From Bacillus inaquosorum KCTC 13429 (lineage in GTDB: Bacteria; Bacillota; Bacilli; Bacillales; Bacillaceae): a DNA stretch of 64,000 nucleotides. The notes under the pieces were generated by a model that did no database searches, was not told where the DNA came from, and saw only the letters and a program-made list of their open reading frames with translations. The stretch covers positions 372,001 to 436,000 of the forward strand of contig NZ_AMXN01000004.1 of NCBI RefSeq assembly GCF_000332645.1, written 5' to 3'. This document shows positions 1 through 9,394 of the stretch, one piece after another. The first letter of the stretch is position 1, and each line of letters begins with the position of its first letter. The position numbers and the translations under genes were made by a program.

Positions 1-1676
1 ATTTCCTTAGCGATCGCTTTCGCCTCGAACTGCACCGTTTCCAGCTCTTCTGCTTCCTCGCCGGCATCCGTCTCTTCTGAGTTGTCGATCAGCAGCAGCT
101 CTGTTTCCGTCTCATCATTGTCCGGGTACGCCGCACCAAGCTTCAGCTCAGCCTGCTCGTCATAATCAACCTCACCGATTTTGCCGCCCATCAGCTGTTT
201 AAATAAAAAGTTTGTGCTGTCTAAAATATCAGCCCGGCTTCGGAAATTCTTATTCAGGTCGATTTTCCGTCCCGTGCCTTCTCCGCTCTCTGTAAACCGT
301 TTGTATTTGGAGAGGAAAAGAAGCGGCTCTGCAAGCCTGAATCGATAAATCGACTGTTTGACATCTCCTACCATAAACAGGTTGCCGGTCTCTTCCGATC
401 CGCTTGTGACGAGCTGCAGGATCGATTCCTGTACTAGGTTGGTATCCTGATATTCGTCAACGAGCACCTCATGAAACTGCTCCTGATAAAATCTTGCTGC
501 CTCGCTCGGCTCCTGTTCGCCTTTGTCGTTCTCAGCTGTCAAAATGGATAAACAGTAATGCTCCAAATCTGAAAAATCAATGATTGATTTTTCCTGCTTC
601 GCGGCTTCGAATCGTTTTCCGTAGCTGATGACAAGCTGTACGAGTGTTTCAATGACAGGCTTCATGTCGGCTAAGCTTTTCAAATGCTGTTCAGGGCTTC
701 TCGTAAAGTAGTCGGTTTTGAGCTTTTCGAGAAGTTTTTTTGCGCCATTTCTCAAATCCGTCGCTTCTTCAAGGAGCGCAGGATCAAACTCGTCACCTTT
801 TACTGCTTTCGCTCGCTTAAAAGAAACTGCGGGCACCCGCTTATAAAGCTCAGTGAAATCGTCCTGATGCTGAATCAGTTCATCAATCTGCGCAAGATCA
901 TCAAGAAAATTGTCAGCGCGCGGCGCCGGTCCGCCCGGCGCTTTCGTCAGTTCAAGCGCGCGCTGCAGCTTCTCCTTCGCTCCGTTAAGCACCATCGCAA
1001 TATCCTCTTTGACATATTGATAAAACGGAAGCTCTTCGATTGCGCTCTTTTCCGATACATCATATAAATGAACAAAGCTTTCCAGCCATGCCTCCGGGTT
1101 TGGGTGAGAACGGGAATACTCGTACACCTGTTTGACGAGAAATTGCAGATCCAGATCGTGCCGGTCTGTCGTGTAGCGGTCAACAAGCTCAAAAAACGCC
1201 TTTTCGCCCTTTGCGTATTCGTCTTCAAACAGCTCGTCCAGCACTTCATCTCCGAGCAGCTCGCCTTCTGTCTGATCAGCAATCCGAAAGCCCGGATCAA
1301 GATCGATCAAGTAGTAATATTTCTTCAACACTTGCAGGCAAAAGGAATGAAGTGTCGAAATGCTGGCCCGGTTTAAAAGAGACAGCTGGCGTCTGATATG
1401 CAGCGAGCCGGGGCGCTTTACAAGCTCTTTTTCCAGGGCATCCGCGATCCGGTGTTTCATCTCTGCCGCTGAGGCGTTTGTAAATGTCACAACGAGAAGC
1501 TGGTCTACATCAATCGGGTTTTCTTCTGCGGTAATTTTCCGGATCATTCGTTCAACGAGCACAGCGGTTTTACCGGAGCCCGCCGCCGCTGCCACAAGAA
1601 TATCCTGGCCGGTTGAAACAATGGCATTCCATTGGTCATCTGTCCATGTGCTGTCTGCCGGTTTAGGAATGTTCAT
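1..1676 (-). CDS. addA: ATP-dependent helicase/nuclease subunit A, 5' part only
   Basis: AddA is the UvrD-type helicase and nuclease subunit of the AddAB enzyme, which resects double-strand breaks to a Chi site and loads RecA. The window holds the first 558 codons; the gene runs off the left edge without a stop, so the second helicase half and the C-terminal nuclease domain are missing (the family is about 1230 residues). Visible are the Walker A motif GSGKT (residues 33-37), the Walker B/motif II VDEYQDT and the motif III-type stretch [12 protein letters not shown]. The ATG at 1676 follows GGAGG and lies inside the end of addB (14-base overlap), which implies translational coupling in an addB-addA operon. 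Confidence 0.95.
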   Translation of the reverse strand, partial: MNIPKPADSTWTDDQWNAIVSTGQDILVAAAAGSGKTAVLVERMIRKITAEENPIDVDQLLVVTFTNASAAEMKHRIADALEKELVKRPGSLHIRRQLSLLNRASISTLHSFCLQVLKKYYYLIDLDPGFRIADQTEGELLGDEVLDELFEDEYAKGEKAFFELVDRYTTDRHDLDLQFLVKQVYEYSRSHPNPEAWLESFVHLYDVSEKSAIEELPFYQYVKEDIAMVLNGAKEKLQRALELTKAPGGPAPRADNFLDDLAQIDELIQHQDDFTELYKRVPAVSFKRAKAVKGDEFDPALLEEATDLRNGAKKLLEKLKTDYFTRSPEQHLKSLADMKPVIETLVQLVISYGKRFEAAKQEKSIIDFSDLEHYCLSILTAENDKGEQEPSEAARFYQEQFHEVLVDEYQDTNLVQESILQLVTSGSEETGNLFMVGDVKQSIYRFRLAEPLLFLSKYKRFTESGEGTGRKIDLNKNFRSRADILDSTNFLFKQLMGGKIGEVDYDEQAELKLGAAYPDNDETETELLLIDNSEETDAGEEAEELETVQFEAKAIAKE

Positions 1677-4600
1677 TGCCATCCGCCTCCTTTTTTATCC
1701 ACTCAAGTATCGTCTTGTCCTTTTCAGCCTTTAACGGGCGATACTCGTTTTCTTCTAATGATTCATCAAATTGGCATACTGATTTGAACGCACAGTATGT
1801 GCACGGCGTCTTGTTCTTCATTTTATAAGGCTCAATCGATACGCGTCCGTCGGTGATTTGTTCGCCTGCTTCTTGGAAGGTGCGGCGCACATGCTTCGTC
1901 AGCAGCTCAAATTCCTTTTCGCCGACTGCCGCCGAGTCCGATCTGAGAGAGCCGTCTTTTTTCAAGCCGGCGTTGATGATATTTGACCGTCCCTCTTGAA
2001 GAGTCGTATCCATGAGGCGAATCGCTTCCTGATCGCCGAGGAGCAGGCCCTTCATCTTAAATTTCTTAAAGATCTCCTGTTCGATCTCGTCAAGCCCAAG
2101 CGGGAGGTTAGATTGAATCATCGGGTCATGAATATGGAAATACAGCACTCCGGCCGGCGTCGCTCTCATTCCGAGCCAGTCGGCTGAATGAGTAATTGAT
2201 AAATCAAGGTACGTCAGCATTTGCAGCGCCAGTCCGTAATATACTTCCGCTAAGTCAAGGCCTTTGTCGCTTGATTTATAATCGACAATCCTTAGAAGCA
2301 GGCCTTTTGAGCTTTCCGCTTTATCTACTCGGTCAATTCGCCCGACGAGCTCCATCGTGCAGCCGTTTTTCAGCTTAAAGGTCAGCGGCGGAAGCGGCCC
2401 TTTTCCTCCAAAGCCCAGTTCAAGCCCGATCGGCACGAAACCGCTCGCTTTCGCATGCTCGCTTAAAATGCCGGACACGCGTGTCACAATTTTTTGCAGT
2501 TTTTCCTTCACATAATAATGCCGGTTTGAGCTGAGCAAAATTTCCTTTTGCAGTTTCGGCGCCAGCCGCTCTACCGCATCATGGGAGAACAGCTCGCACT
2601 GCTCTTTCGTTAAATCGCGCCAATCCATTTTTTGCTCGCGCAGCCGGTCTGAAATCAGCTTTAAGCTGGAATGAAACAGCTGGCCGATATCCGGTGCTTC
2701 GAGCTTGAAAAATTGCCGTTCCTTCAGATGCAGCCCGTGTGACGCAAAATGGGAGAACGGGCACGCGTTAAAGGTTTCCATTCTCGATACACTGCCCTGA
2801 ATGCGTTCACCATAGAGCTGTCTCGACACGCTGCGTTCAAGCTGCTTCACTTCATTCCGGAAAAACAGGCTTGAGAATAACTTTTTCGATTGCAGCCTGT
2901 CCGGCTCACTCATCAGCACATTGTACGTGCTCCACCAGACGTCGCTGATGTCGTATTCCCGAGTCCATAACCTGAGCTGGCTCGCGGTAAAGGACTGTGC
3001 CACGCTTTTATTGACGACATACATCAGCTGTTCCTCATCGCTGACCTGCTCAGGTTCATTTGTCAACAGGCGCTCCTTATGCTGCGGAAACAGTTCTTCC
3101 AGCCGCTTAATGACAATCGACGGCAGAAGCGTTTTTCCTTCCGCATCAGCAATCGGATACGATACGTACAGCCGGTCAGACGGACTGGAAAACGCCATAT
3201 AGATGAGGAAATGCTCATCAAGCAGACGCTCCCGCCCGCCTGAGGAAAGCTCAACCCCAACCGTTTTCAGCCATTCCCGGTCATCATCCGACAGCACTCC
3301 GTTTTCATCTGGGCGCGCCGGCAGAACGCCGTCGTTTGCCCCCAGCACAAAGGTACAGGAGGTGCCATACATTCTGGACAAATCCATATTGCCGACAAAC
3401 ACCTGGTCAAGCGCAGGCGGAATAAGAGAAAATGTAAGCGACTCTGCGCCGGCTTCCATCATTTGCTGAAACAAATCAAGAGAAATCTCATCATCCCCCA
3501 TCATTTCAACAAACTCCTCAAGCAGCTGAATGACTGCATCCCACGCCTGCTGATGCTGCTGTGCTTCAATGATTCTGCCGTCTTCCTCTGCACGCTGTCT
3601 TTCCTGATCCAGCTTCAGCGGCACATCCGTCTCTTCTAGATAGCGGTAGAGCGCCTCCGCCTTCTCCTGAACCGTCTTTGCTTTTTTCATTCGTTTCTGG
3701 AGCTGAAAAAGCGGAGGAACAATCCAGTCGCGTGTGTCATTCAGCATGTTTTCCATTTCGATTTCCTGGTCGGTCTGCGCAAAATCATCATCCAATGACA
3801 CAAAACGTCTGTAATGGAAACGGTCGCCCTTTGTCCAGCGGTCACCTTTGATCCCGTAGGCGATACAGTAATTTTCAAGCTGATCGACCTGTTCTCTCAC
3901 CTTAGTCTTCGGCTCGTTAAGTGGGAATAGCAGTTCGGTTTTCACGCAGCGAAACACTGCTTCATAACGCCAATTCCCTTTCAAAACATCAAGGCTCGAC
4001 CGGATAAATTCGATTAACGGATGGTTCAGCATTGATGCTTTTCCGTCAATGAAATAAGGAATCTCGTAATCTGCGAAAACTTCCTTCACCATATCCTTGT
4101 AGTCTTCCGGCTGGCGCGCAAGAATCGCTACATCCTTATAGCGATAGCCCTTCTCTCTGACAAGAGCGTGAATTTCCCGGGCAATGCCTTCCAGCTCAGC
4201 TCGTCTGTTTGCGGCCTGCATCACAGTAAAGGCCTCTTGTTTTTCTGCGTACGGAACGGCTGGACGCGCTTCATACTGCGCCTCTAGATGCGCCAATTCC
4301 GGTGTGCGCGTATGCCGTTCAGTCCCGCCTAACTCTTTATACGTAATGTCCAGATTCAGTTCCTTCGCCTTTTGGTGCAGGCGGTAATAGGTTTTTCCCG
4401 TCATTCTGAACAATTCCAATTCATGCGGCTCCCGCTCATATGACGGCTTGTCCGCTGTCAGCGAAAACGTGATGTGCTCTGCATGAACCATAAGCTGCTC
4501 CAACACCCTGAATTCCTGCGGTGTAAACTGATAAAAGCCGTCCACATAGATATGCGCGCCTTTTATATCTTCTGCAAGCGGAACATGCTCTGCCAGCAAT

Positions 4601-5163
4601 GTTAAATAATCCTCAGAGTGAAGGTATTGACCTGCAAGGCTTTTTTCCATCTGTTGATATAAAATCGATAAATCATGAAGCTTCTCAGATAAAATACGTT
4701 CTCCGCGATACTCGGAAGCCGTTCCGCTTTCCGCCATCCGGCGGATGTCTTCCGGTTCCAGACAGTAGCGCTTAAACTCTGTCAGCATCCGTTCTACCTG
4801 TGCGGTAAACCCGCTTTTGTCACTCGCTTTTTGATAGACTTTAAACTCCTGTTTATGCTCCTCAATGAGCTTCCGCAGGAGCATCTGTACGCCTGTGCTC
4901 GTAAGAAACGGCCTGCTCATGCCTCCCGTATGCTGGAGGACGCGCCAGGCCAATCGTGAAAAGCTGAACACTTGAGCACGTATCATTCCGCCCATATCAG
5001 GCGTTTTAGCAAGCTCGTATTCCATTAAAAACGTCATTTGATCCGGGACTAGAAAAATGATCGGTTTCCCGAATGGAGCCCGGCGCAGTTCATCCTGAAT
5101 GCTGTCGATGATCAGCTTCGTTTTTCCACTCCCGGACCTGCCTACTAAAAACTCTGCTCCCAA
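1663..5163 (-). CDS. addB: ATP-dependent helicase/nuclease subunit B
   Basis: AddB (1166 residues, full family length) partners AddA in double-strand-break processing; it recognises Chi and carries a second nuclease. A Walker A motif GRSGSGKT sits at residues 8-15. The C-terminal RecB-type nuclease shows GRIDRVD and the catalytic IVDYKSS motif. Cysteines in FNACPFSH and in [10 protein letters not shown] correspond to the four iron-sulfur ligands described for B. subtilis AddB, which staple the nuclease domain. The start is a TTG at 5163, chosen because AGAGGGG lies 8 bases upstream; no better start exists. It is transcribed away from yhjR and overlaps addA. Confidence 0.97.
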   Translation of the reverse strand: MGAEFLVGRSGSGKTKLIIDSIQDELRRAPFGKPIIFLVPDQMTFLMEYELAKTPDMGGMIRAQVFSFSRLAWRVLQHTGGMSRPFLTSTGVQMLLRKLIEEHKQEFKVYQKASDKSGFTAQVERMLTEFKRYCLEPEDIRRMAESGTASEYRGERILSEKLHDLSILYQQMEKSLAGQYLHSEDYLTLLAEHVPLAEDIKGAHIYVDGFYQFTPQEFRVLEQLMVHAEHITFSLTADKPSYEREPHELELFRMTGKTYYRLHQKAKELNLDITYKELGGTERHTRTPELAHLEAQYEARPAVPYAEKQEAFTVMQAANRRAELEGIAREIHALVREKGYRYKDVAILARQPEDYKDMVKEVFADYEIPYFIDGKASMLNHPLIEFIRSSLDVLKGNWRYEAVFRCVKTELLFPLNEPKTKVREQVDQLENYCIAYGIKGDRWTKGDRFHYRRFVSLDDDFAQTDQEIEMENMLNDTRDWIVPPLFQLQKRMKKAKTVQEKAEALYRYLEETDVPLKLDQERQRAEEDGRIIEAQQHQQAWDAVIQLLEEFVEMMGDDEISLDLFQQMMEAGAESLTFSLIPPALDQVFVGNMDLSRMYGTSCTFVLGANDGVLPARPDENGVLSDDDREWLKTVGVELSSGGRERLLDEHFLIYMAFSSPSDRLYVSYPIADAEGKTLLPSIVIKRLEELFPQHKERLLTNEPEQVSDEEQLMYVVNKSVAQSFTASQLRLWTREYDISDVWWSTYNVLMSEPDRLQSKKLFSSLFFRNEVKQLERSVSRQLYGERIQGSVSRMETFNACPFSHFASHGLHLKERQFFKLEAPDIGQLFHSSLKLISDRLREQKMDWRDLTKEQCELFSHDAVERLAPKLQKEILLSSNRHYYVKEKLQKIVTRVSGILSEHAKASGFVPIGLELGFGGKGPLPPLTFKLKNGCTMELVGRIDRVDKAESSKGLLLRIVDYKSSDKGLDLAEVYYGLALQMLTYLDLSITHSADWLGMRATPAGVLYFHIHDPMIQSNLPLGLDEIEQEIFKKFKMKGLLLGDQEAIRLMDTTLQEGRSNIINAGLKKDGSLRSDSAAVGEKEFELLTKHVRRTFQEAGEQITDGRVSIEPYKMKNKTPCTYCAFKSVCQFDESLEENEYRPLKAEKDKTILEWIKKEADGNEHS

Positions 5164-5194
5164 TTAGAAGACCCCTCTCTTTTTATCTCTATAT

Positions 5195-5224
5195 ATTTTA
5201 TCGAATGTTGACGAAAATGACCAA
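5195..5224 (-). promoter_or_regulatory. candidate sigma-A promoter of addBA
   Basis: On the minus strand TTGGTC (5224-5219) is followed after 18 bases by TAAAAT (5200-5195), about 30 bases upstream of the addB start. The match to the sigma-A consensus is moderate (4/6 and 5/6). Confidence 0.4.
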
Positions 5225-5275
5225 TCTGATCTATTGGTAAAAACGGCCTTTTCGCATATAAAAAGCTGAATTTCT

Positions 5276-5305
5276 CCGCACATGTCTCCCCGCCCTACAT
5301 ATACT
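5276..5305 (+). promoter_or_regulatory. possible sigma-E promoter of yhjR
   Basis: CATATACT at 5298-5305 resembles the sigma-E -10 (CATACAnT), and GCACATG 14 bases upstream gives a partial -35. Expression of yhjR during sporulation in 168 is from memory; the motif match alone is weak. Confidence 0.3.
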
Positions 5306-5345
5306 TTTACGAAAGCCCAATTCCTAGGAATGGAGTTGACCCCTC

Positions 5346-5783
5346 GTGTATTACAGCTACTACCCCTATCCGGCGCCATACCGGGAAGATCCTGTTTTGA
5401 TTCGGAATTTAAAAAAGGCCATTAACGGAGAATTCAGCGCGATTCAATGCTATCGCAAGCTTGCCGAACTTACCCGCCGCGATGGAGTCAGAAAACAGAT
5501 TGAAGAAATCAGGCGTGACGAAATGCGCCACCTCCGTGAATTTTCCACACTGTACGGTGCCATTACCGGCAAACACATCATGCCAAAACAGACGGAGGAA
5601 TGCCCGAACACTTTCACGAGAGGGCTGGACGCCGCTTTTAAAGATGAACAAGAAACAGCCGACTTTTACTTGCGTGCGGCCGAGGAAACCCCAAACTTAA
5701 AAGCGAAAGGCATCTTTACGCGCGCCGCCCGTGATGAACAAAATCACGCTGTCTGGTTTCTATACTTCTTGATGAAACGTTAA
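5346..5783 (+). CDS. yhjR: ferritin-like (rubrerythrin-type) protein YhjR
   Basis: A 145-residue protein with a Tyr/Pro-rich N-terminus (YYSYYPYPAPY) followed by a predicted four-helix ferritin-like domain. Acidic and His residues are spaced as in di-iron ligands: E29 in NGEFSAIQCY, then RRDEMRHLREF, FKDEQETADFY and ARDEQNHAVWF. This layout is typical of rubrerythrin/DUF2383-like spore proteins, so a role in iron or peroxide handling in the sporulating cell is plausible but inferred. The start is GTG at 5346 with GGAG about 12 bases upstream. It is divergent from addB and precedes yhjQ with 118 bases between; no clear terminator separates them. Confidence 0.85.
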   Translation: MYYSYYPYPAPYREDPVLIRNLKKAINGEFSAIQCYRKLAELTRRDGVRKQIEEIRRDEMRHLREFSTLYGAITGKHIMPKQTEECPNTFTRGLDAAFKDEQETADFYLRAAEETPNLKAKGIFTRAARDEQNHAVWFLYFLMKR

Positions 5784-5901
5784 ATATACCTGCACAGTGA
5801 ATACCCACATATCCCCTCACCCAAAAACGCACTCACCTGTCTTTTTCAAATAAAGCCGGGAAACATAAAACTATACACTGCCACACAGGGGGGGATCAAC
5901 C

Positions 5902-6231
5902 ATGGAGCAAAATTCAGAAGCTTGTATTGAGGCTTGCATTGATTGTATGGAGGCTTGTAATCATTGTTTTACAAAATGTCTTGAAGTAAACGCGTATCAC
6001 GATCTCAGCGGCTGTATCCGGCTTGACAGGGAATGCGCGGATATTTGCGCGCTGGCAGTCAAAGCCATGCAAACGGACAGCCCGTTCATGATAGAGATTT
6101 GCGCACTTTGCGCCGATATTTGTGAAGCGTGCGGCACTGAATGCGAAAAGCATGACCACGATCATTGCCAGGCATGTGCGAAGTCCTGCTTTGCCTGCGC
6201 TGAACAATGCCGCAGCATGGAAGCGTCATAA
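5902..6231 (+). CDS. yhjQ: cytosolic copper-storage protein (Csp3-type) YhjQ
   Basis: A 109-residue helical protein packed with cysteines in CxxxC and CxxC spacing (ACIEACIDCMEACNHC, then CADIC, CALCADICEAC and CQACAKSCFACAEQC), plus a His/Asp patch HDHDHC. This is the DUF326 four-helix bundle. From published work on Csp3 proteins, including the B. subtilis member, the Cys residues line the core of the bundle and bind many Cu(I) ions; no signal peptide is present, so it is cytosolic. The ATG at 5902 follows a G-rich ribosome site (AGGGGGGGGAT). A terminator follows immediately. Confidence 0.92.
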   Translation: MEQNSEACIEACIDCMEACNHCFTKCLEVNAYHDLSGCIRLDRECADICALAVKAMQTDSPFMIEICALCADICEACGTECEKHDHDHCQACAKSCFACAEQCRSMEAS

Positions 6232-6238
6232 AGGACGG

Positions 6239-6270
6239 AGAGGGTTCAAAAAAAAGAACCCTCTTTTTCA
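6239..6270 (+). terminator. terminator after yhjQ
   Basis: Inverted repeat AGAGGGTTC / GAACCCTCT around an A-rich loop, followed by T5. It overlaps the last codons of convergent yhjP. Confidence 0.85.
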
Positions 6271-7995
6271 TTTGGACAGCCACACGGAGTACAAATCAAT
6301 CCACCCCTCTTCATCAAGCATCAGTCCTTTCACATTCTCACTTGATGTCACCTGCAGCACATTTTGATACAGCGGAATCGCATTGAACTCCTGTATAAGC
6401 TGGCAGTCAATATCCCGCAGCATATTGATTCTCGAACAGCGGTCAGGCGTCGAAAAAATGCGTTCTGACATTCCTGAGCATATCTGTTCCAGCTTTTCAG
6501 ATAGGTGTTGACTCAAAAAACTGTTCTGCGACAGCAGCAAATGCAGAAAACCAAACTCACTGTCTTGATAAAACGTCGCACTGTCATGAATGATATCCGC
6601 CATTTGCACGATTTCGGGCCGGCGCAGATCAGCAGGGTCACAGAATTGAAGTTCTAGCCTGATACCTTGTTGGGCGCAAACATTTTGAATCCACTCGGCG
6701 TCCTCACGATGATCCGTTTCCGAAAAGGTATACAGCACCAGCGTTTCTCCCTCGTACCCGCTTTGCTTCAGCAATTCAGAAGGTGAAACGCCGCCCCAAT
6801 CTAAAAGATTCGGATGCAAAAAAGACGTAACCGGGATTCTGCGGTGCCCTCCCGCTTCACGAACAAGACGTTGAGAGGAAATCAGCAGGCGGAGCGCTTT
6901 TCTAAAGCTTCGGTGCTGAAGAGGCCCCTTCTTTTTCAGATTGAGCGACAAATACTGAACATGCCTTTCATCAAAAACAATTTGCTGCTCAGGACATGTT
7001 TGTTTTTCTTGAATGGTAAAACCGTTCATCTCTCCGGCTTGTTCCGAAAACACAAACTCAACGCGATCCAAAAAGGGCCGCCCTTTGAAGTAGTGTTCAT
7101 TGGCTTCAAGCACCAGCATCTGGCGGTGATGCTGAATCACCCGAAAAGGCCCTGATCCATTGATCCCGCCGCCCTGTTTCGCCGGCAGAATGGACAGCCG
7201 TTCATCACAAAGAACATACGGCAATAGCTCATTTGGCTTATCGAGTATGAGATCCACACAATAAGGGCCATTTTCTAAGACTTGCTTCACTCCGTGTAAC
7301 AGCCATTTATACGGGTTGTCAGCCTGTGCCAAAAAGCGTTGAAACGTAAATGCAACATCCCGCGCCGTCAGCGGCTGTCCGTTATGAAAAGACACTCCCT
7401 TTCGAAGAAAAAATCTCCATCGTTTTTTCCCCGCCTCTTCCCATCCATGAACCAAATGAGGCTTCGGCTCCTGCACAGCCGGATCTAATGTGAGCAATGT
7501 ATCAAATATCTGTTTGACGAAGTGCCCCTCAGACCGCAAAAATATCTGGCACGGGTCCAAACTGCTGACAGCTCCAGGGGTGATGAACAGCCGGAGCACA
7601 TCCTTTTCTCCATCCCAGCCGGTCTCTGTCACAAAGCCGAATACCTCAGAAAACCAAATGTCATATTCGTTTTGAAGCCCCGGAAACGCGGATTGATACT
7701 GCTGAAGCAGTTCCTTTGCCTTTATAAGCTTTCCAGCCATTGTATATTCCTTGGCAGTTTGAAGAAGCAGCTCCTCCGGCTGGCGAAGAAACGCGATTTT
7801 CGATTTACGGCCGCGCCCCGCCCCGCTTTCCCGGATAATCCAATTCTTGTTCTCCAGCTTATGTAATATGAGCTTTGCATTTCTTTCTGTACAAAATAAA
7901 CTGTCAGCCATTTCAGTGAGCGTCATTTCGTTCATTTGCCCAAACGCAGCGCTTCCTGTTTTTACGAGTGCCACGTAGTGCTCAATCAGCTTCAA
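6268..7995 (-). CDS. yhjP: SgrR-like regulator: HTH plus extracellular solute-binding domain
   Basis: A 575-residue protein with an N-terminal winged-helix region (EMADSLFCTERNAKLILHKL, near residues 25-45) fused to a family 5 (oligopeptide/nickel-type) solute-binding domain, recognised by WRFFLRKGVSFHNGQPLTARD, which holds the hallmark FHdG.p.tA.DV pattern. No signal peptide or lipobox is present, so the binding domain works in the cytosol as a sensor, as in E. coli SgrR. The start chosen is TTG 7995, preceded by GGGAGG; a longer reading to 8073 has no ribosome site and contains arginine-rich spurious sequence. It is divergent from the exporter yhjO, which it probably controls. The ligand is unknown. 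Confidence 0.88.
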   Translation of the reverse strand: MKLIEHYVALVKTGSAAFGQMNEMTLTEMADSLFCTERNAKLILHKLENKNWIIRESGAGRGRKSKIAFLRQPEELLLQTAKEYTMAGKLIKAKELLQQYQSAFPGLQNEYDIWFSEVFGFVTETGWDGEKDVLRLFITPGAVSSLDPCQIFLRSEGHFVKQIFDTLLTLDPAVQEPKPHLVHGWEEAGKKRWRFFLRKGVSFHNGQPLTARDVAFTFQRFLAQADNPYKWLLHGVKQVLENGPYCVDLILDKPNELLPYVLCDERLSILPAKQGGGINGSGPFRVIQHHRQMLVLEANEHYFKGRPFLDRVEFVFSEQAGEMNGFTIQEKQTCPEQQIVFDERHVQYLSLNLKKKGPLQHRSFRKALRLLISSQRLVREAGGHRRIPVTSFLHPNLLDWGGVSPSELLKQSGYEGETLVLYTFSETDHREDAEWIQNVCAQQGIRLELQFCDPADLRRPEIVQMADIIHDSATFYQDSEFGFLHLLLSQNSFLSQHLSEKLEQICSGMSERIFSTPDRCSRINMLRDIDCQLIQEFNAIPLYQNVLQVTSSENVKGLMLDEEGWIDLYSVWLSK

Positions 7996-8054
7996 TCCCC
8001 GCACCTCCCGACAAAAGGGGAATCTTTTTCTCTTCTTTTCTTCACTTTTTGGGC

Positions 8055-8103
8055 CGCCGCCTCTTCTATACACTACTACTATACCAAACAGCGAAAGGCG
8101 GCG
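8055..8103 (+). promoter_or_regulatory. inverted repeat that can mask the yhjO ribosome-binding site
   Basis: CGCCGCCT (8055-8062) is perfectly complementary to AGGCGGCG (8096-8103), which contains the Shine-Dalgarno AAAGGCGG of yhjO. The 33-base loop contains two CTATAC copies. It could be an RNA hairpin in the yhjO leader or a DNA operator for YhjP. Confidence 0.45.
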
Positions 8104-8108
8104 ATCAC

Positions 8109-9311
8109 ATGTTGACCAGCTTTCAATCTATAAAATCGAGATACACTGCTCCCGTTTGGCTCCGCTTTTTCGGAGAAATGCTGACAAGCCTGACAGGTGC
8201 AATGATGGGTCCTTTCATGGTGCTGTATCTGCATGAACAATTAAACGGCAGTGTCATGATTCCGATGCTTATCATCAGTCTTCAGCCATTTGCTGATATT
8301 TGCTTGACGCTCGTTGCGGGACGGGTGACGGACCAGCTCGGGCGGCGCACTGCGATTTTGATCGCACTGATTCTGCAATCAGCTGCCATGACGGGGTTTG
8401 TGTTTGCCGAGCATGCGTATTTTTTCGCCATTCTCTACGTCATGAATGGCATCGGGAGATCGTTGTACATACCTGCTTCCCGCGCCCAAATTGCCGAAAG
8501 TACGCCGGAAAGCAAACGTTCGGAAGTGTTTGCGGTCATCAATGCGATCTATTCGGCGGGCCTGACGGCAGGGCCGCTAGTGGGAATGCTGCTCTACAAT
8601 TATAATCCCGTGTGGATATTCGCTTTAGATGCCGCGGCATTGTTTACCTACTTTCTGATCGCTGCACTGAAACTGCCAGAAACAAAGCCGCTAAAGCCAG
8701 CTGTTACACCGGAAATGACCACAAGCTTTACGATATACAGGCCTGTACTGCTTCTGTTGCTGCTTTCTCTCCCCATCAGCATGTTATACGCGCAAACAGA
8801 AACAACATACAGGATCTTCAGCAAAAACATGTTTTCTGATTATCTGTCAATACTGACGATCTACTCGGCGGCAAAAGCTTCATTCAGCTTTGTTCTCCAA
8901 GTTCCTCTTGTAAAAGGGACAGAAAAGCTTTCAATGAAAACAATCCTTTTCATTACTTACATCTGCTACTCCCTTGCGGCTGCCGGCTTTGCATGCTCAG
9001 CCTCCCTGACAATGCTTTTAGTGACGGCAGCGGTGATGACGGTTGGCGAGAGCATCGGATTGACTCACATCCAGACCTTCATTTCGAAATTGGCACCGCC
9101 CCATCTGCTCGGCCGGTTTTATGCGGTATACGGCCTGCATTGGGATATCTCCCGCTCAATCGGACCCCTGGCAGGAGGGCTGATCCTGACATCGTTTGGC
9201 GGAGAAGTGATTTTTTACTCCCTTGCCGCGTGTCTGCTGGCAGCTGGTTTATGCCTGACTTACACAATAGAGAAGCTCGAACACAAGGTCATAAGAAAAA
9301 TGAATGGTTAA
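8109..9311 (+). CDS. yhjO: MFS transporter YhjO
   Basis: A 400-residue major facilitator with about 12 hydrophobic segments. The typical MFS loop 2-3 motif reads GRVTDQLGRRTA near residues 72-83, and a second half begins around residue 215 after a polar linker. It is probably a drug or sugar exporter; the substrate cannot be read from the sequence. The ATG at 8109 follows AAAGGCGG at 5-6 bases; in-frame codons upstream to 7968 overlap yhjP and lack a ribosome site. Its divergent pairing with yhjP resembles E. coli sgrR and the SetA sugar-phosphate stress system, which suggests but does not prove sugar efflux. Confidence 0.9.
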   Translation: MLTSFQSIKSRYTAPVWLRFFGEMLTSLTGAMMGPFMVLYLHEQLNGSVMIPMLIISLQPFADICLTLVAGRVTDQLGRRTAILIALILQSAAMTGFVFAEHAYFFAILYVMNGIGRSLYIPASRAQIAESTPESKRSEVFAVINAIYSAGLTAGPLVGMLLYNYNPVWIFALDAAALFTYFLIAALKLPETKPLKPAVTPEMTTSFTIYRPVLLLLLLSLPISMLYAQTETTYRIFSKNMFSDYLSILTIYSAAKASFSFVLQVPLVKGTEKLSMKTILFITYICYSLAAAGFACSASLTMLLVTAAVMTVGESIGLTHIQTFISKLAPPHLLGRFYAVYGLHWDISRSIGPLAGGLILTSFGGEVIFYSLAACLLAAGLCLTYTIEKLEHKVIRKMNG

Positions 9312-9394
9312 TAGAAAATAATTCATAATTTCTTTATCAACGAAAATATACTATAGTAATAATACATTCACTACGTGAACAATTGGAGTGTTAC

